From: a virus
Virus record (IMG/VR): IMGVR_UViG_3300022752_000225
Span: 1 to 33,740 of that record
Length of the DNA: 33,740 bases
Reading direction: 5' to 3' (one strand)
Positions 1 to 8,345 of the stretch are shown in pieces (the first letter of the stretch is position 1; each line of letters starts with the position of its first letter). The translations under genes and the position numbers were made by a program. The notes beneath the pieces were generated by a model, which was not told the origin of the DNA, made no database searches, and was given only the letters and a program-made list of their open reading frames with translations.

Positions 1-2
1 AC

Positions 3-476
3 CGGATCAGAGCATCTGGTGGCACGACCTTGGCTTTGCGTGAGTTTTACATAGGCAACAACTCGCGTGAAATTCAGATGGCCAGGCTTAACCGCGACGA
101 CTATACCAACCTGCCCAACAAGAACTTTACAGCCAACCAGCCTTACCAGTTTTGGTTCAACAGGACCATACCAGAGCCAGAGATTTATCTTTGGCCTGTA
201 CCGAATGAGTACTATGTGCAGATGACTGTTTGGTACTCAAAGCAGATCATGGATGTTGGCGATCTGACAGATGAATTGCAGATCCCACAGCGCTGGTATT
301 TGGCTACAATTGGCATGCTAGCGCATCAGTTAAGCATGGAATTGCCTGCGGTTCCTCTTGATCGCATCAGGTATCTTGAGGATCAGGCCGGCAAGTATCT
401 TGCCCTAGCAGAGGCTGAGGAGCGTGATCGCAGTCCTATCTACTTTGCGCCCAACATAAGTGTGTACACGAAATAA
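3..476 (+). CDS. Adaptor-like head-tail protein, 5'-truncated
   Basis: The frame is open to the left edge, so the gene starts before the window; the first possible internal start is a TTG at 30, which is probably not the real start. The visible part has the pattern of phage head-tail adaptor or connector proteins: a short segment ending in RLNRDDYTNLPNKNF, then QFWFNR and IYLWPVPNEYY, then a C-terminal helical half. In related phages such proteins sit in a ring under the portal. The stop overlaps the start of the next gene (TAATG), so the two are translationally coupled. Frame 2 also reads a short peptide ending at 43, so an assembly frameshift near base 40 cannot be excluded. The family call is moderate because the N-terminus is missing. 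Confidence 0.6.
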   Translation, partial: RIRASGGTTLALREFYIGNNSREIQMARLNRDDYTNLPNKNFTANQPYQFWFNRTIPEPEIYLWPVPNEYYVQMTVWYSKQIMDVGDLTDELQIPQRWYLATIGMLAHQLSMELPAVPLDRIRYLEDQAGKYLALAEAEERDRSPIYFAPNISVYTK

Positions 477-817
477 TGCCAATGTTTCTTGACACTGAGG
501 GATATTCAGATATTGCGATTGCAATATGTGACCGATGCCGCATGAAACGTCCGCATGCAACCCTTGGGCCGGACATCAACTTTCCAGGCTTGATGGTGTG
601 CGAAGAAAACTGCAGAGATGAAAAAGATCCTTATCGCCTGCCCGCAAGACAGACTGAGCGTATCAACTTGCGGTTTCCGAGGCCTGATGTGTCTGTGGCT
701 GCAATACAGAACAACCTTGTAACAAACAATCAACAGAATGTCATTGTTTCAACTGAAGGCAATACCCAAACGCCAGAAAATAACGGGAACCTTGATGGCA
801 TAGCGGTGTCACCATAA
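476..817 (+). CDS. Small cysteine-pair (zinc-ribbon-like) phage protein
   Basis: This 113-residue protein has a CDRC pair near residue 18 and a CEENC pair near residue 42, spaced like a small zinc ribbon, followed by DPYRLPARQ and a low-complexity Asn/Thr-rich tail. I recognise the pattern as a conserved but unnamed protein that follows adaptor genes in aquatic podovirus-type phages. The ATG overlaps the stop of the adaptor-like gene, and its own stop overlaps the ATG of the collagen-like fibre gene (TAATG). The context suggests a virion assembly or head-completion role. No enzymatic motif is visible. Zinc binding is inferred only from the four cysteines. Confidence 0.6.
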   Translation: MPMFLDTEGYSDIAIAICDRCRMKRPHATLGPDINFPGLMVCEENCRDEKDPYRLPARQTERINLRFPRPDVSVAAIQNNLVTNNQQNVIVSTEGNTQTPENNGNLDGIAVSP

Positions 818-3039
818 TGGCTAATCAGACGATTACGCAATTACCGGCAGCAGGTGCTTTAACAGGCGCAGAGCTTGTTCCCATCGTCCAAGATGGCGGC
901 ACCGTACAGACAACGGTGGCTGCAATTGCGGCGAGTCCAGCGACAAACTACAGCTTTATCACGGCAACCAGTGAAGGCTTGCTTACGGATTCGAGGCAGC
1001 TTGCAACATCCGGATCGGGTTTAACACTCACAGACAACGGTCCTGGCTCAACAGTGGCTTTAGCCTTGTCAGGAGCGCCTGCAAGCCTCATCGCTTCGGG
1101 CAATGGCATACAGGTCAAGACAGGCGCGGGAACGCTTACAGCACGCTCTATTCAAGCGGGAACGGCAGGTTTAAGCGTATCTAATGGTGACGGTGTTGCA
1201 GGCAATCCAATCGTTTCGCTTTCCGGGCTGGTTCTTAATCTTGCTAACACTTCAGGTGTAGGTCTTTTATCGCGCACAAGCGGTGGAGGCATCGGTGTCG
1301 TCACGCTGCAGGGAACTGCAGATGAGATTGACGTTACAAATGGAACGGGCGATGGTGTAAACCCGACGGTAGGGCTAGCAGACAATCCAGTTGTGCCAGG
1401 CACGGGTTCGCTGACTTTGCCTAAGGGCAACGTAATGCAAAGGTCATCGCCTGTTAACGGCATGATTCGGTACAACACTCAAAGTGATCAGTTTGAGGGT
1501 GTCATCAATGGCGCTTGGGGATCGCTTGGCATTTCAGGTTACTCTGGATTCTCAGGATCGGGCGTATCAGGATTTTCTGGATTTTCAGGATCGGGTATTT
1601 CTGGATATTCTGGGTTTGGTCTATCTGGATTTTCAGGAGAGTCAGGGTTTTCAGGGTTTTCGGGTATTTCAGGTTTTTCCGGCGTGTCAGGATATTCAGG
1701 TGACAATCCTGGATCAAGTGGATTTTCAGGAATCAGCGGGTTTTCAGGCTTCTCAGGGTCAGGCATTTCGGGTTACTCAGGGTCTGGCATATCGGGCTAT
1801 TCGGGACTTGGTGTATCGGGATACTCAGGACTATCGGGCTTTTCTGGAATCAGCGGATTTTCGGGAAACAGTGGGTTTAGTGGAATATCCGGATTCAGTG
1901 GTATCTCAGGATTTTCAGGGTCTGGGGTTTCGGGATTCTCAGGATTTTCTGGCGCAGGAACATCGGGTTTTTCTGGCTTTAGTGGTATTTCTGGCTTTTC
2001 AGGGATCTCAGGTTTTTCAGGGATTTCAGGCTTTTCAGGACTTTCGGGATTTAGCGGTATCTCTGGGTACTCAGGAAGCGGTATATCAGGGTTTTCTGGT
2101 GCAGGAACTTCGGGCTTTTCAGGATTTAGCGGCCAATCAGGGTTTTCTGGCATCTCAGGTTTTTCAGGAATTTCAGGGTTTTCGGGGGCAGGTTCTGCAA
2201 TTACGGTATCGGATGAGGGAACGCCTCTTACTACCAACGTACAGTCATTTGATTTTGTGGGTGCTGGCGTTGTTGCAACAGCAATCGGCAACGCGGTTAC
2301 GGTTACGATTTCAGGGGGCGGTGGCGGAGGTAGTTCAGGATTTAGTGGGTACTCAGGATTCAGTGGAATTTCAGGCTTTAGCGGAATCTCGGGATTCAGC
2401 GGTATTTCTGGGTTTAGTGGAATCTCAGGGTTTAGTGGCATTTCAGGTTTTAGTGGTATTTCAGGATTTAGTGGTTCATCAGGCTTTAGCGGAACATCGG
2501 GCTTTAGTGGAGCATCAGGTTTTAACGGTCAATCAGGCTTTTCTGGCTTGGGAACCTCTGGATTTTCGGGGTTCAGTGGCCTGTCGGGGTTTTCAGGAGA
2601 TAGTGGCTTATCAGGATTTAGTGGTGGATCAGGGTTTTCTGGAGTTAGTGGCTACTCAGGCGTTAGCGGGTACTCAGGGGCAGGAACATCGGGTTTCAGT
2701 GGAGTGTCTGGCTTTAGTGGAATTTCAGGATTCAGCGGTTATTCAGGAACAAGTGGATACTCAGGAGCAGCCGTTTTAGGTTTGTCTGGGTTTTCAGGGC
2801 AAAGCGGTTATTCAGGAACGAGCGGGTTTTCAGGCATCAGCGGATTTTCTGGTATTAGCGGATTTTCTGGGGCATCAGCGCCGACAAATGTCACAACAAC
2901 GGCTAGTGCAACAGCCGGCTTCATTTTATTTGCAACGAACTCAACAACCGGAAGCCAGGCTGTTTTGGTTGATGCAGGTTTGTCGGTTAACGGCAGCACC
3001 AATGCAATCACAGGCGGCGTGGACGGCGGGACCTTCTGA
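817..3039 (+). CDS. Tail fibre with collagen-like G-x-S repeats
   Basis: The 740-residue protein begins with a non-repetitive part (about 1-236) rich in Thr/Gly/Ala beta-type sequence, as in fibre shafts. Residues about 237-455 and 508-686 are Gly-x-Ser triplets ([12 protein letters not shown]), a collagen-like pattern in which Ser holds the third position and F, Y, I or V the second. Between the two repeat blocks lies a small domain (about 456-505) containing VSDEGTPL and a VTVTI strand, common in aquatic phage fibres. The C-terminal 54 residues are unique and end in GGTF. The most likely role is a trimeric fibre for host recognition. The stop overlaps the start of a glycosyltransferase gene (TGATG), which suggests that fibre and modifying enzyme are co-translated. 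Confidence 0.8.
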   Translation: MANQTITQLPAAGALTGAELVPIVQDGGTVQTTVAAIAASPATNYSFITATSEGLLTDSRQLATSGSGLTLTDNGPGSTVALALSGAPASLIASGNGIQVKTGAGTLTARSIQAGTAGLSVSNGDGVAGNPIVSLSGLVLNLANTSGVGLLSRTSGGGIGVVTLQGTADEIDVTNGTGDGVNPTVGLADNPVVPGTGSLTLPKGNVMQRSSPVNGMIRYNTQSDQFEGVINGAWGSLGISGYSGFSGSGVSGFSGFSGSGISGYSGFGLSGFSGESGFSGFSGISGFSGVSGYSGDNPGSSGFSGISGFSGFSGSGISGYSGSGISGYSGLGVSGYSGLSGFSGISGFSGNSGFSGISGFSGISGFSGSGVSGFSGFSGAGTSGFSGFSGISGFSGISGFSGISGFSGLSGFSGISGYSGSGISGFSGAGTSGFSGFSGQSGFSGISGFSGISGFSGAGSAITVSDEGTPLTTNVQSFDFVGAGVVATAIGNAVTVTISGGGGGGSSGFSGYSGFSGISGFSGISGFSGISGFSGISGFSGISGFSGISGFSGSSGFSGTSGFSGASGFNGQSGFSGLGTSGFSGFSGLSGFSGDSGLSGFSGGSGFSGVSGYSGVSGYSGAGTSGFSGVSGFSGISGFSGYSGTSGYSGAAVLGLSGFSGQSGYSGTSGFSGISGFSGISGFSGASAPTNVTTTASATAGFILFATNSTTGSQAVLVDAGLSVNGSTNAITGGVDGGTF
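1528..2182 (+). repeat. Collagen-like coding repeat block 1
   Basis: Six- and nine-base coding units for Gly-x-Ser triplets. The protein repeat is near-perfect, but Ser is written with TCA, TCT, TCG, TCC, AGT and AGC, so the DNA repeat is much less perfect. Several other frames stay open through this block only because of the repeat. Confidence 0.85.
2332..2878 (+). repeat. Collagen-like coding repeat block 2
   Basis: Second block of Gly-x-Ser coding units, after the VSDEGTPL domain. AGT/AGC Ser codons are more frequent here than in block 1. It ends just before the C-terminal domain of the fibre. Confidence 0.85.
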
Positions 3040-4328
3040 TGAAATATAGCATCGTGATTCCAAGCTATAACCACTGCGATGATTTATTAAAACCATGTCT
3101 TGAGTCGATTTTCAAGTACACCGATATGGCTGACGTTGACCTAGTCATATCGGCAAACGGTTGCAAAGACAACACAAAGGAATACCTAGAAGAGTTAGCA
3201 ACAGACTTTGCAAAGATTGGCTTTGAAAAGCACCTTAGGGTCGTGTGGAATGATCAGCCGCTAGGTTATTCAGGGGCGTGTAATGCAGGCATCATAGCCA
3301 CGCGCACTGATCGAATTGTTTTGCTGAACAACGATACAGTGCTCTTGCCGCAGTTTAAGAATCAATGGCTAGAGATGCTGGATCAACCATTCAATGATCA
3401 TGAAAAGTGTGGCATCTCATGTGTCATCAAGGGACCATCAGAGCCTGCTGGGCGCGATTTTGCAGTGTTCTTTTGCGTAATGATCAAGCGCAGCGTTTTT
3501 CATCGCATAGGCCTTCTTAACACGGAATACGGCGTTGGTGGCGGCGAGGACACTGAGTTTTGCATTCTTGCGGAAAGAGCGGGTTTTGAGGTTCTTGAAT
3601 GCTCGCCCAAAACATGGAATGGTAATCAATTTACAGGCGTGTTTCCGATCTATCACAAGGGCGAGGGTACGGTTCTTGACACCTCGCTTGTGCCGGATTA
3701 CCACGACGTGTTTTTGCGTAATTCACTCAAGCTTGCCAAGAAGTTTAATCCGGACTGGTATCGCTGGCGCTTGTCCAATCATTGGGAGCGTGCAGTTTTC
3801 TTAAAGGGCGATCCGGTATTTCCAAGGGAAACGACGCGTTATCAGTGGGCAGCTCGCCACATCAAGGGTAATCGTGTGTTTGAGCTTGGCTGCTCAAGCG
3901 GGTACGGCGTTCAGTTTATGCCTGAAGATGTGGAGTACATGGGTCTTGATTACGATCCCATTATTGTTGAAGTTGCTAAAGAACAGAACTGGAGTCCAAA
4001 GGCGCAGTTTGTGCATGCCGACATTAATACTTATGAGTTAGGTAATTACGACACCATCATTGCCTTTGAAGTCATTGAGCACCTTGATAACGGCTTAGAG
4101 ATTCTGCAAAAGCTTAAACAGCATTGCAAGGTGTTGCTTTTTACGGTTCCTATGAATGAGCCTGTAGGATTTTGGGGGCCGCATCATAAGCTTCATGGAT
4201 TAAATGAATCGCACTTTCCAGGTTTTGATTTCAACTACATTGATGAGCACGGCAACATTACGCTAGCTCCCAAACCAATTAGTGAGCAAAATAGGCTTAA
4301 CCTTTTGATTGGAGGTTGGCATGCCTAG
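3039..4328 (+). CDS. Glycosyltransferase family 2 - methyltransferase fusion
   Basis: The N-terminal half is a GT-A glycosyltransferase of the GT2 type. It starts with YSIVIPSYN, has NNDT at 97-100 as the nucleotide-sugar/metal motif, and an acidic GGGEDTEF segment at 167-174. The C-terminal part is a class I S-adenosylmethionine methyltransferase with motif I at 281-290 (FELGCSSGYG), an acidic residue after motif II at D304 and FEVIEHL at 343-349. One chain could therefore add a sugar and methylate it or a neighbouring group. The start overlaps the fibre stop by one base, and the gene ends 8 bp inside the next glycosyltransferase gene. The coupling to a Ser-rich fibre suggests that the fibre is the acceptor, although host-surface modification is also possible. 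Confidence 0.85.
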   Translation: MKYSIVIPSYNHCDDLLKPCLESIFKYTDMADVDLVISANGCKDNTKEYLEELATDFAKIGFEKHLRVVWNDQPLGYSGACNAGIIATRTDRIVLLNNDTVLLPQFKNQWLEMLDQPFNDHEKCGISCVIKGPSEPAGRDFAVFFCVMIKRSVFHRIGLLNTEYGVGGGEDTEFCILAERAGFEVLECSPKTWNGNQFTGVFPIYHKGEGTVLDTSLVPDYHDVFLRNSLKLAKKFNPDWYRWRLSNHWERAVFLKGDPVFPRETTRYQWAARHIKGNRVFELGCSSGYGVQFMPEDVEYMGLDYDPIIVEVAKEQNWSPKAQFVHADINTYELGNYDTIIAFEVIEHLDNGLEILQKLKQHCKVLLFTVPMNEPVGFWGPHHKLHGLNESHFPGFDFNYIDEHGNITLAPKPISEQNRLNLLIGGWHA

Positions 4329-5289
4329 TGTTCTTTGCTCCATTTCAACACGAGGCAGAACGCATACAACGCTGCCTTTGGCTTTGCAAGCGGTGATGAG
4401 CCAAACGCGCACACCAGACAAAATTGTGATTTTTGATGATAACGATGTGCATCAAGATCTGCGTCACGATCCAATATACAAAAACTTGTTTTGGATGATA
4501 AGTTCCAAAGGAATTGCCTGGGAGTGGCTTTGGGCCGCAAAAAAAGGTCAGCATCACAATCATCAGATGGCCAATTGGATGGGATATGAATGGGTCTGGC
4601 GCGTTGATGATGATGCGCTTCCAGAGCCGAATGTTTTGCAGACCTTGCTTGAGCATATTGGCCCTGATGTTGGAGGTGTTGGCGGCTCTATTCTTATGCC
4701 TTCGGTTGATGTTGAAGGCGCAGTGAGTTCAGGAAAGATTGATGCAATTGACTGTGAACCTCATCCACAATGGCAGCGCATCAAGAAGAAGCAGCAAGTT
4801 GAGCACCTGCATTGTAGTTTTCTATATCGCGCAGGGATTTATGATTACAACTTAGGTTTATCAAGAGTCGCTCATCGCGAAGAAACGCTATTCAGTTATG
4901 GCTTGTATCGCAAGGGATACAAACTCGTGATTGTGCCGGATGCAATTACCTGGCACTGGAAAGCACAATCAGGAGGCATTCGATCCGAAACGAGTACAGA
5001 TCTTTATGCACATGACGAGAACATTTTCCGCAATACCATGTCCTTTAAAGATCATACGGTTGTGGTGCTCAATAACGGGATGGGCGATCATTTAGTGTTT
5101 ACGCATGTTTTGCCTGAAATCAAAAACCCTGTCATTTTTGGTTGCTATCCTGAGATTGTTCCTTGTCGTTCGATTGCAGAAGCACAAACGCTTTTTGGTG
5201 ACATTGAGATGTTTAACATTTACGCCAAGATGGATCGATGGAAATGGCAGAGCAGCCTTGAGGGTGCATTCAGGAGGCTTTACCTGTGA
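4321..5289 (+). CDS. GT2-type glycosyltransferase with a GT9-like N-terminal half at its C-terminus
   Basis: I chose the ATG at 4321, which follows GGAGG at 4312-4316. Residues 1 to about 235 form a GT-A glycosyltransferase with IFDDND near 37-42 and VDDD at 95-98 as the DxD motif. From about 245 a second fold begins: VVVLNNGMGDHLVF with GMGDHLV at 253-259, resembling the glycine loop at the start of GT9 heptosyltransferases. The chain stops after only about 80 residues of that fold, and the next gene carries what looks like the remainder. The stop overlaps the next GTG start. The acceptor and donor sugars are unknown. Confidence 0.75.
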   Translation: MPSVLCSISTRGRTHTTLPLALQAVMSQTRTPDKIVIFDDNDVHQDLRHDPIYKNLFWMISSKGIAWEWLWAAKKGQHHNHQMANWMGYEWVWRVDDDALPEPNVLQTLLEHIGPDVGGVGGSILMPSVDVEGAVSSGKIDAIDCEPHPQWQRIKKKQQVEHLHCSFLYRAGIYDYNLGLSRVAHREETLFSYGLYRKGYKLVIVPDAITWHWKAQSGGIRSETSTDLYAHDENIFRNTMSFKDHTVVVLNNGMGDHLVFTHVLPEIKNPVIFGCYPEIVPCRSIAEAQTLFGDIEMFNIYAKMDRWKWQSSLEGAFRRLYL

Positions 5290-5744
5290 TCATCATCGCA
5301 CCTTATGCCAAGACTTTGTTAAGCGGCAGCAGAAATCCCAAGAACTATCCGTTCTGGCCGGAATTGTTAGCCATGATTGACGAGCATGTCGTTCAAGTTG
5401 GCGTATCAGGCGAGGAGCCTTTGGTAGCAGACTTTCGCAAGAACTTGCCGATCTTGGAGTTGCGCGGCTTGTTGAAGCAGTGCTCAACCTGGATCTCATG
5501 CGATAGCTTTTTCCAACACTTGGGCTGGGACGAGGGCAAGCAAGGGATTGTGTTGTGGTCGGTATCTGATCCCAACATCTATGGCCATCCTGAGAACATC
5601 AATCTGCTCAAGGATCGGTCTTATTTGGCTTCTAACCAATTTTTATGGTGGGAGAAATATCCTCATAACCCTGATGCGTTTGTGCGCCCAGAAGTGGTTT
5701 TTGAGGCGTTACAAGGGCTATTGTCGCTTGATCGCGCAGCCTAA
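5286..5744 (+). CDS. GT9 heptosyltransferase-like C-terminal half
   Basis: This 152-residue protein starts at a GTG that overlaps the previous stop (GTGA). It matches the C-terminal Rossmann half of GT9 (heptosyltransferase-type) GT-B enzymes: NYPFWPELL, then VVQVGVSGEE, then LRGLLKQCSTWISCDSFFQHLGW, then SDPNIYG. In GT9 proteins this half binds the ADP-sugar. It lacks the N-terminal half, which instead appears to be fused to the end of the upstream gene. The two polypeptides would need to pair for activity. Separation of the two halves is visible directly; the assembly is inferred. Confidence 0.7.
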   Translation: MIIIAPYAKTLLSGSRNPKNYPFWPELLAMIDEHVVQVGVSGEEPLVADFRKNLPILELRGLLKQCSTWISCDSFFQHLGWDEGKQGIVLWSVSDPNIYGHPENINLLKDRSYLASNQFLWWEKYPHNPDAFVRPEVVFEALQGLLSLDRAA

Positions 5745-5779
5745 AAAATGATGAAATTAAATGATTGACGGAGTTTGAT

Positions 5780-7186
5780 ATGCCAGCAACCAATTACACA
5801 CCCATTCAGCTTTATCGCACGAATACGGCATCAACAACTGCACCAAGCGGAGCTAATTTGAACGCTGGTGAATTAGCTATCAATTACAACGATAGCGGCA
5901 TGATTCTTTATGCCAAAAATACATCGGGTACAGTTATCAAACTGATGAATAACCCTGCAAGCTTGTTGTATCCCACGGCAGACGGATCAGCAGGGCAAGC
6001 CATTGTCACCAATGGCTCGGGAACTTTAAGTTTTGCTACAGCAGGCTTAGCATGGCAATCCGTCCAAACCACAGGCTTCACCGCAGTCGCAGGCAGAGCT
6101 TATCCCTGCAACACTACGAGCGCAGCTTTCACCGTCACGCTGCCAGCAACGCCAAGCGCAGGGGATTTAGTGACGTTGGTTGATTACGCTGCAACGTGGG
6201 ATACCAACAATCTGACCGTCAATCCGAATGGCAACAAGTTAAATGGAGCAGTATCAAACGGAACTTTGTATGCTGAAAGAGGGTCGGTCAATTTAGTTTA
6301 TGTTGATTCGACTCAGGGCTGGATTTCTTACGCATCAAATGGAACTACAAATATTGCTCAAGCACCACCGACTGTTGAATATCTTGTTGTTGCTGGCGGT
6401 GGTGGGGGTGGTTTTCGCTTTGGTGGAGGTGGAGGTGCTGGTGGGTTTAGAACAGCAACAGGACTAGCGGTTACGGCAGGAACGTCAATAACAGTGACTG
6501 TTGGATCTGGTGGGGCTGGAGCGGCAAACAACAACGTGCCTGGGTCAAAAGGTGGAGACTCTGTTTTTAGTACGATCACATCAACAGGTGGTGGCGGTGG
6601 TAGGAGCAGTTCAGATTCAAAAACAAGCACAAATGATGGTGGTTCTGGTGGCGGAGGAAACAGTAGCGCAAGCTCAGCGGGGTCTGGTAACACGCCGAAT
6701 ACAGCACCATCGCAAGGGAATAATGGCGGTGATGGTAATAGATTAAACGGAAGTTGTTATGGCGGTGGTGGAGGTGGTGGTGCAAATGGCGCTGGCACAA
6801 ATGGGCCAAGTTCTACTGGAGGAAATGGTGGCGGCGGTACAGCATCATCTATTTCAGGGCCATCTGTAACCTATGCAGGAGGTGGCGGCGGGGCGGCTGA
6901 GAACACTGCCGGATCGGGGGGAACAGGCGGTTCTGGTGGTGGTGGAAACGGTGGGAATGGAGGATCTCCAAGTTCAAGTACAGCTGGAGGTACTAATTTA
7001 GGTGGGGGTGGCGGCGCAGACTCAACTCCAAGCGGAACGGCAAGAGCTGGCGGCTCCGGCATTGTCATTATTCGCTATGCCGACACCTTTGCAGCGGCAG
7101 TATCAACGACGGGTTCACCAACCATTACGGTAGCCGGTGGTTATCGTGTTTATAGCTGGACTGGCAACGGTTCCATCACATTCTGA
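5780..7186 (+). CDS. Tail fibre/adhesin with glycine-rich domain
   Basis: I chose the ATG at 5780, which has GGAG about 7 nt upstream; an in-frame TTG at 5765 lies before that ribosome site. The 468-residue product opens with a motif common in phage fibres (YTPIQLYRTNTAS, NAGELAINYND) and a beta-rich middle. From about residue 198 (VEYLVVAGGG) to the end it is a glycine-rich domain with many GGGG runs. Such domains fold as polyglycine sandwiches in T-even gp38-type adhesins and form variable receptor-binding surfaces. It is the second distinct fibre in the window and lies between the glycosyltransferase cassette and the 2OG oxygenase gene. It probably makes the tip or a side fibre. Confidence 0.75.
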   Translation: MPATNYTPIQLYRTNTASTTAPSGANLNAGELAINYNDSGMILYAKNTSGTVIKLMNNPASLLYPTADGSAGQAIVTNGSGTLSFATAGLAWQSVQTTGFTAVAGRAYPCNTTSAAFTVTLPATPSAGDLVTLVDYAATWDTNNLTVNPNGNKLNGAVSNGTLYAERGSVNLVYVDSTQGWISYASNGTTNIAQAPPTVEYLVVAGGGGGGFRFGGGGGAGGFRTATGLAVTAGTSITVTVGSGGAGAANNNVPGSKGGDSVFSTITSTGGGGGRSSSDSKTSTNDGGSGGGGNSSASSAGSGNTPNTAPSQGNNGGDGNRLNGSCYGGGGGGGANGAGTNGPSSTGGNGGGGTASSISGPSVTYAGGGGGAAENTAGSGGTGGSGGGGNGGNGGSPSSSTAGGTNLGGGGGADSTPSGTARAGGSGIVIIRYADTFAAAVSTTGSPTITVAGGYRVYSWTGNGSITF

Positions 7187-7187
7187 T

Positions 7188-7790
7188 ATGAACTTGCATA
7201 ACTTATTTCCAACACCCGTGGGGTTCTTTGACCTCGGACGAGTATTAACGGATGAAGAAAAGTTCTTCCTGATGGAGTTGGAGCAGCGTCCCAATACGGG
7301 AAACCGCACAAGCACCGATAACTTTGTGCTCAGAAACGCCACGCTGACAACGCTTAGATCGTGGATGGAAGATTGCGTGGATCAGTATTTCAAAGCCACG
7401 GTCAATCCAAAACACAATGTCAGTTTAAGAGTGACGCAATCGTGGGTGAACTATTCCAAGCCGGGGCAGTATCACCACAAGCACGCTCATCCTAATTCGT
7501 ATGTCTCTGGCGTGTTTTATATCCAGACGTCCGATAAAGACAGGCTTTACTTTTACAAAGACGGTTGGCAACAGATCAAATTCCCGCCACAAGATTGGAA
7601 CACCTACAACTCTGAATCGTGGTGGTTTGAAGCAACGCAGGGAAGATTGATTCTGTTTCCATCATCTTTAACGCACATGGTTCCTACGGTTGAAGGCGAC
7701 GATGTGCGGGTATCACTAAGTTTTAACACCTTTCCTGTCGGCGTAGTCGGCGAGGAAATGGACTTAACCGGATTAAAGTTGGAGGTTTAA
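7188..7790 (+). CDS. 2OG-Fe(II) oxygenase family protein
   Basis: I chose the ATG at 7188, immediately after the fibre stop. The 200-residue product opens with LFPTPVGFFDL, as in the phage and cyanophage 2-oxoglutarate/Fe(II) oxygenase family. It has a His-rich metal segment HHKHAHPNSYVSGVFYI (96-112), a distal FPSSLTHMVP with H163, and VRVSLSFN with R174 as the likely 2-oxoglutarate contact. Family members hydroxylate proteins or small molecules, but phage substrates are mostly unknown. The location directly after fibre genes suggests modification of a virion protein. It abuts the next gene with no spacer. Confidence 0.75.
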   Translation: MNLHNLFPTPVGFFDLGRVLTDEEKFFLMELEQRPNTGNRTSTDNFVLRNATLTTLRSWMEDCVDQYFKATVNPKHNVSLRVTQSWVNYSKPGQYHHKHAHPNSYVSGVFYIQTSDKDRLYFYKDGWQQIKFPPQDWNTYNSESWWFEATQGRLILFPSSLTHMVPTVEGDDVRVSLSFNTFPVGVVGEEMDLTGLKLEV

Positions 7791-8180
7791 ATGGCGCACT
7801 TTGCAAAGCTAGATAAGAACAACGTGGTGCTAGAAGTTCACGTTGTTCATAACAACGAGCTGCTTGACCAAAACGGCGAAGAGCAAGAGTGGAAAGGGGC
7901 GTGGTTCCTGCAAAACTGGTCGGGTGGTTATCCGTACTGGAAGCAGACCAGCTACAACGGCAACTTCCGCAAAAATTACGCAGGCATCGGCTACACGTTT
8001 GACCCTGACCGTGACGCTTTCATCCCGCCTAAGCCTTATCCCAGTTGGGTGCTGAATGAGCAGACATGTCTCTGGGATGCTCCCGTAGCCATGCCTACAG
8101 ACGGGAAGCGGTATCAGTGGGATGAGGCAACGGTAAATTGGGTTGAGTTAGAACCTTTGCAAAGGAACGAAAATGGCTGA
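7791..8180 (+). CDS. Conserved phage protein following fibre genes
   Basis: This 129-residue protein begins MAHFAKLDKNNVVLEVHVV and contains WKQTSYNGNFRKNYAGIGY, then AFIPPKPYPSW and a Trp-rich C-terminus. I recognise it as a widespread family in cyanophages and other aquatic phages, usually next to tail fibre or oxygenase genes, with no established function. It has no signal peptide, membrane segment or catalytic motif I can name. The ATG directly follows the previous stop and a GGAGG-type site. It may be a virion decoration or fibre-associated protein. Confidence 0.75.
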   Translation: MAHFAKLDKNNVVLEVHVVHNNELLDQNGEEQEWKGAWFLQNWSGGYPYWKQTSYNGNFRKNYAGIGYTFDPDRDAFIPPKPYPSWVLNEQTCLWDAPVAMPTDGKRYQWDEATVNWVELEPLQRNENG

Positions 8181-8343
8181 GAAATGGATTCAGAAAGCAG
8201 TCAAAAAGCCTGGTGCATTACACAAACAATTAGGCGTTCCCTCGGATAAAAAGATTCCCGTAAAGATGCTCAACAAAGCTGCAAAAGCACCAGGAAAACT
8301 TGGCCAACGCGCTAGATTAGCAAAGACGCTCCGTGGATTTTGA
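8173..8343 (+). CDS. Small basic phage protein (56 aa)
   Basis: A short gene overlapping the end of the previous one by 8 bp, in a different frame. The product starts MAEKWIQKAVKKPGALHKQ and carries repeated Lys/Arg patches, including LGQRARLAKTLRGF at its end. It closely resembles a family of tiny basic proteins found in many phages (pattern KKPGAL, then KIP, then LGxRARLAxTL). A role in DNA binding or as an internal virion protein is plausible from the charge, but unproven. The position before the lysis genes is typical. Confidence 0.75.
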   Translation: MAEKWIQKAVKKPGALHKQLGVPSDKKIPVKMLNKAAKAPGKLGQRARLAKTLRGF

Positions 8344-8345
8344 TC

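Noticed and set aside
1797-2441. A long minus-strand frame (Pro/Glu-rich repeats) under the fibre gene
   Set aside because: It is the reverse reading of the G-x-S repeats, with an artificial PENPEIP pattern.
1484-2779. A 431-codon open frame overlapping the collagen-like fibre in another frame
   Set aside because: It exists only because the fibre repeats keep all frames free of stops; its translation is low-complexity and it has no ribosome site.
6358-6693. A minus-strand frame in the glycine-rich fibre gene
   Set aside because: It is the reverse of Gly codons (Pro-rich) and has no ribosome site.
817-7186. A diversity-generating retroelement acting on the fibres
   Set aside because: No reverse transcriptase gene and no near-identical template/variable pair was seen in the window.
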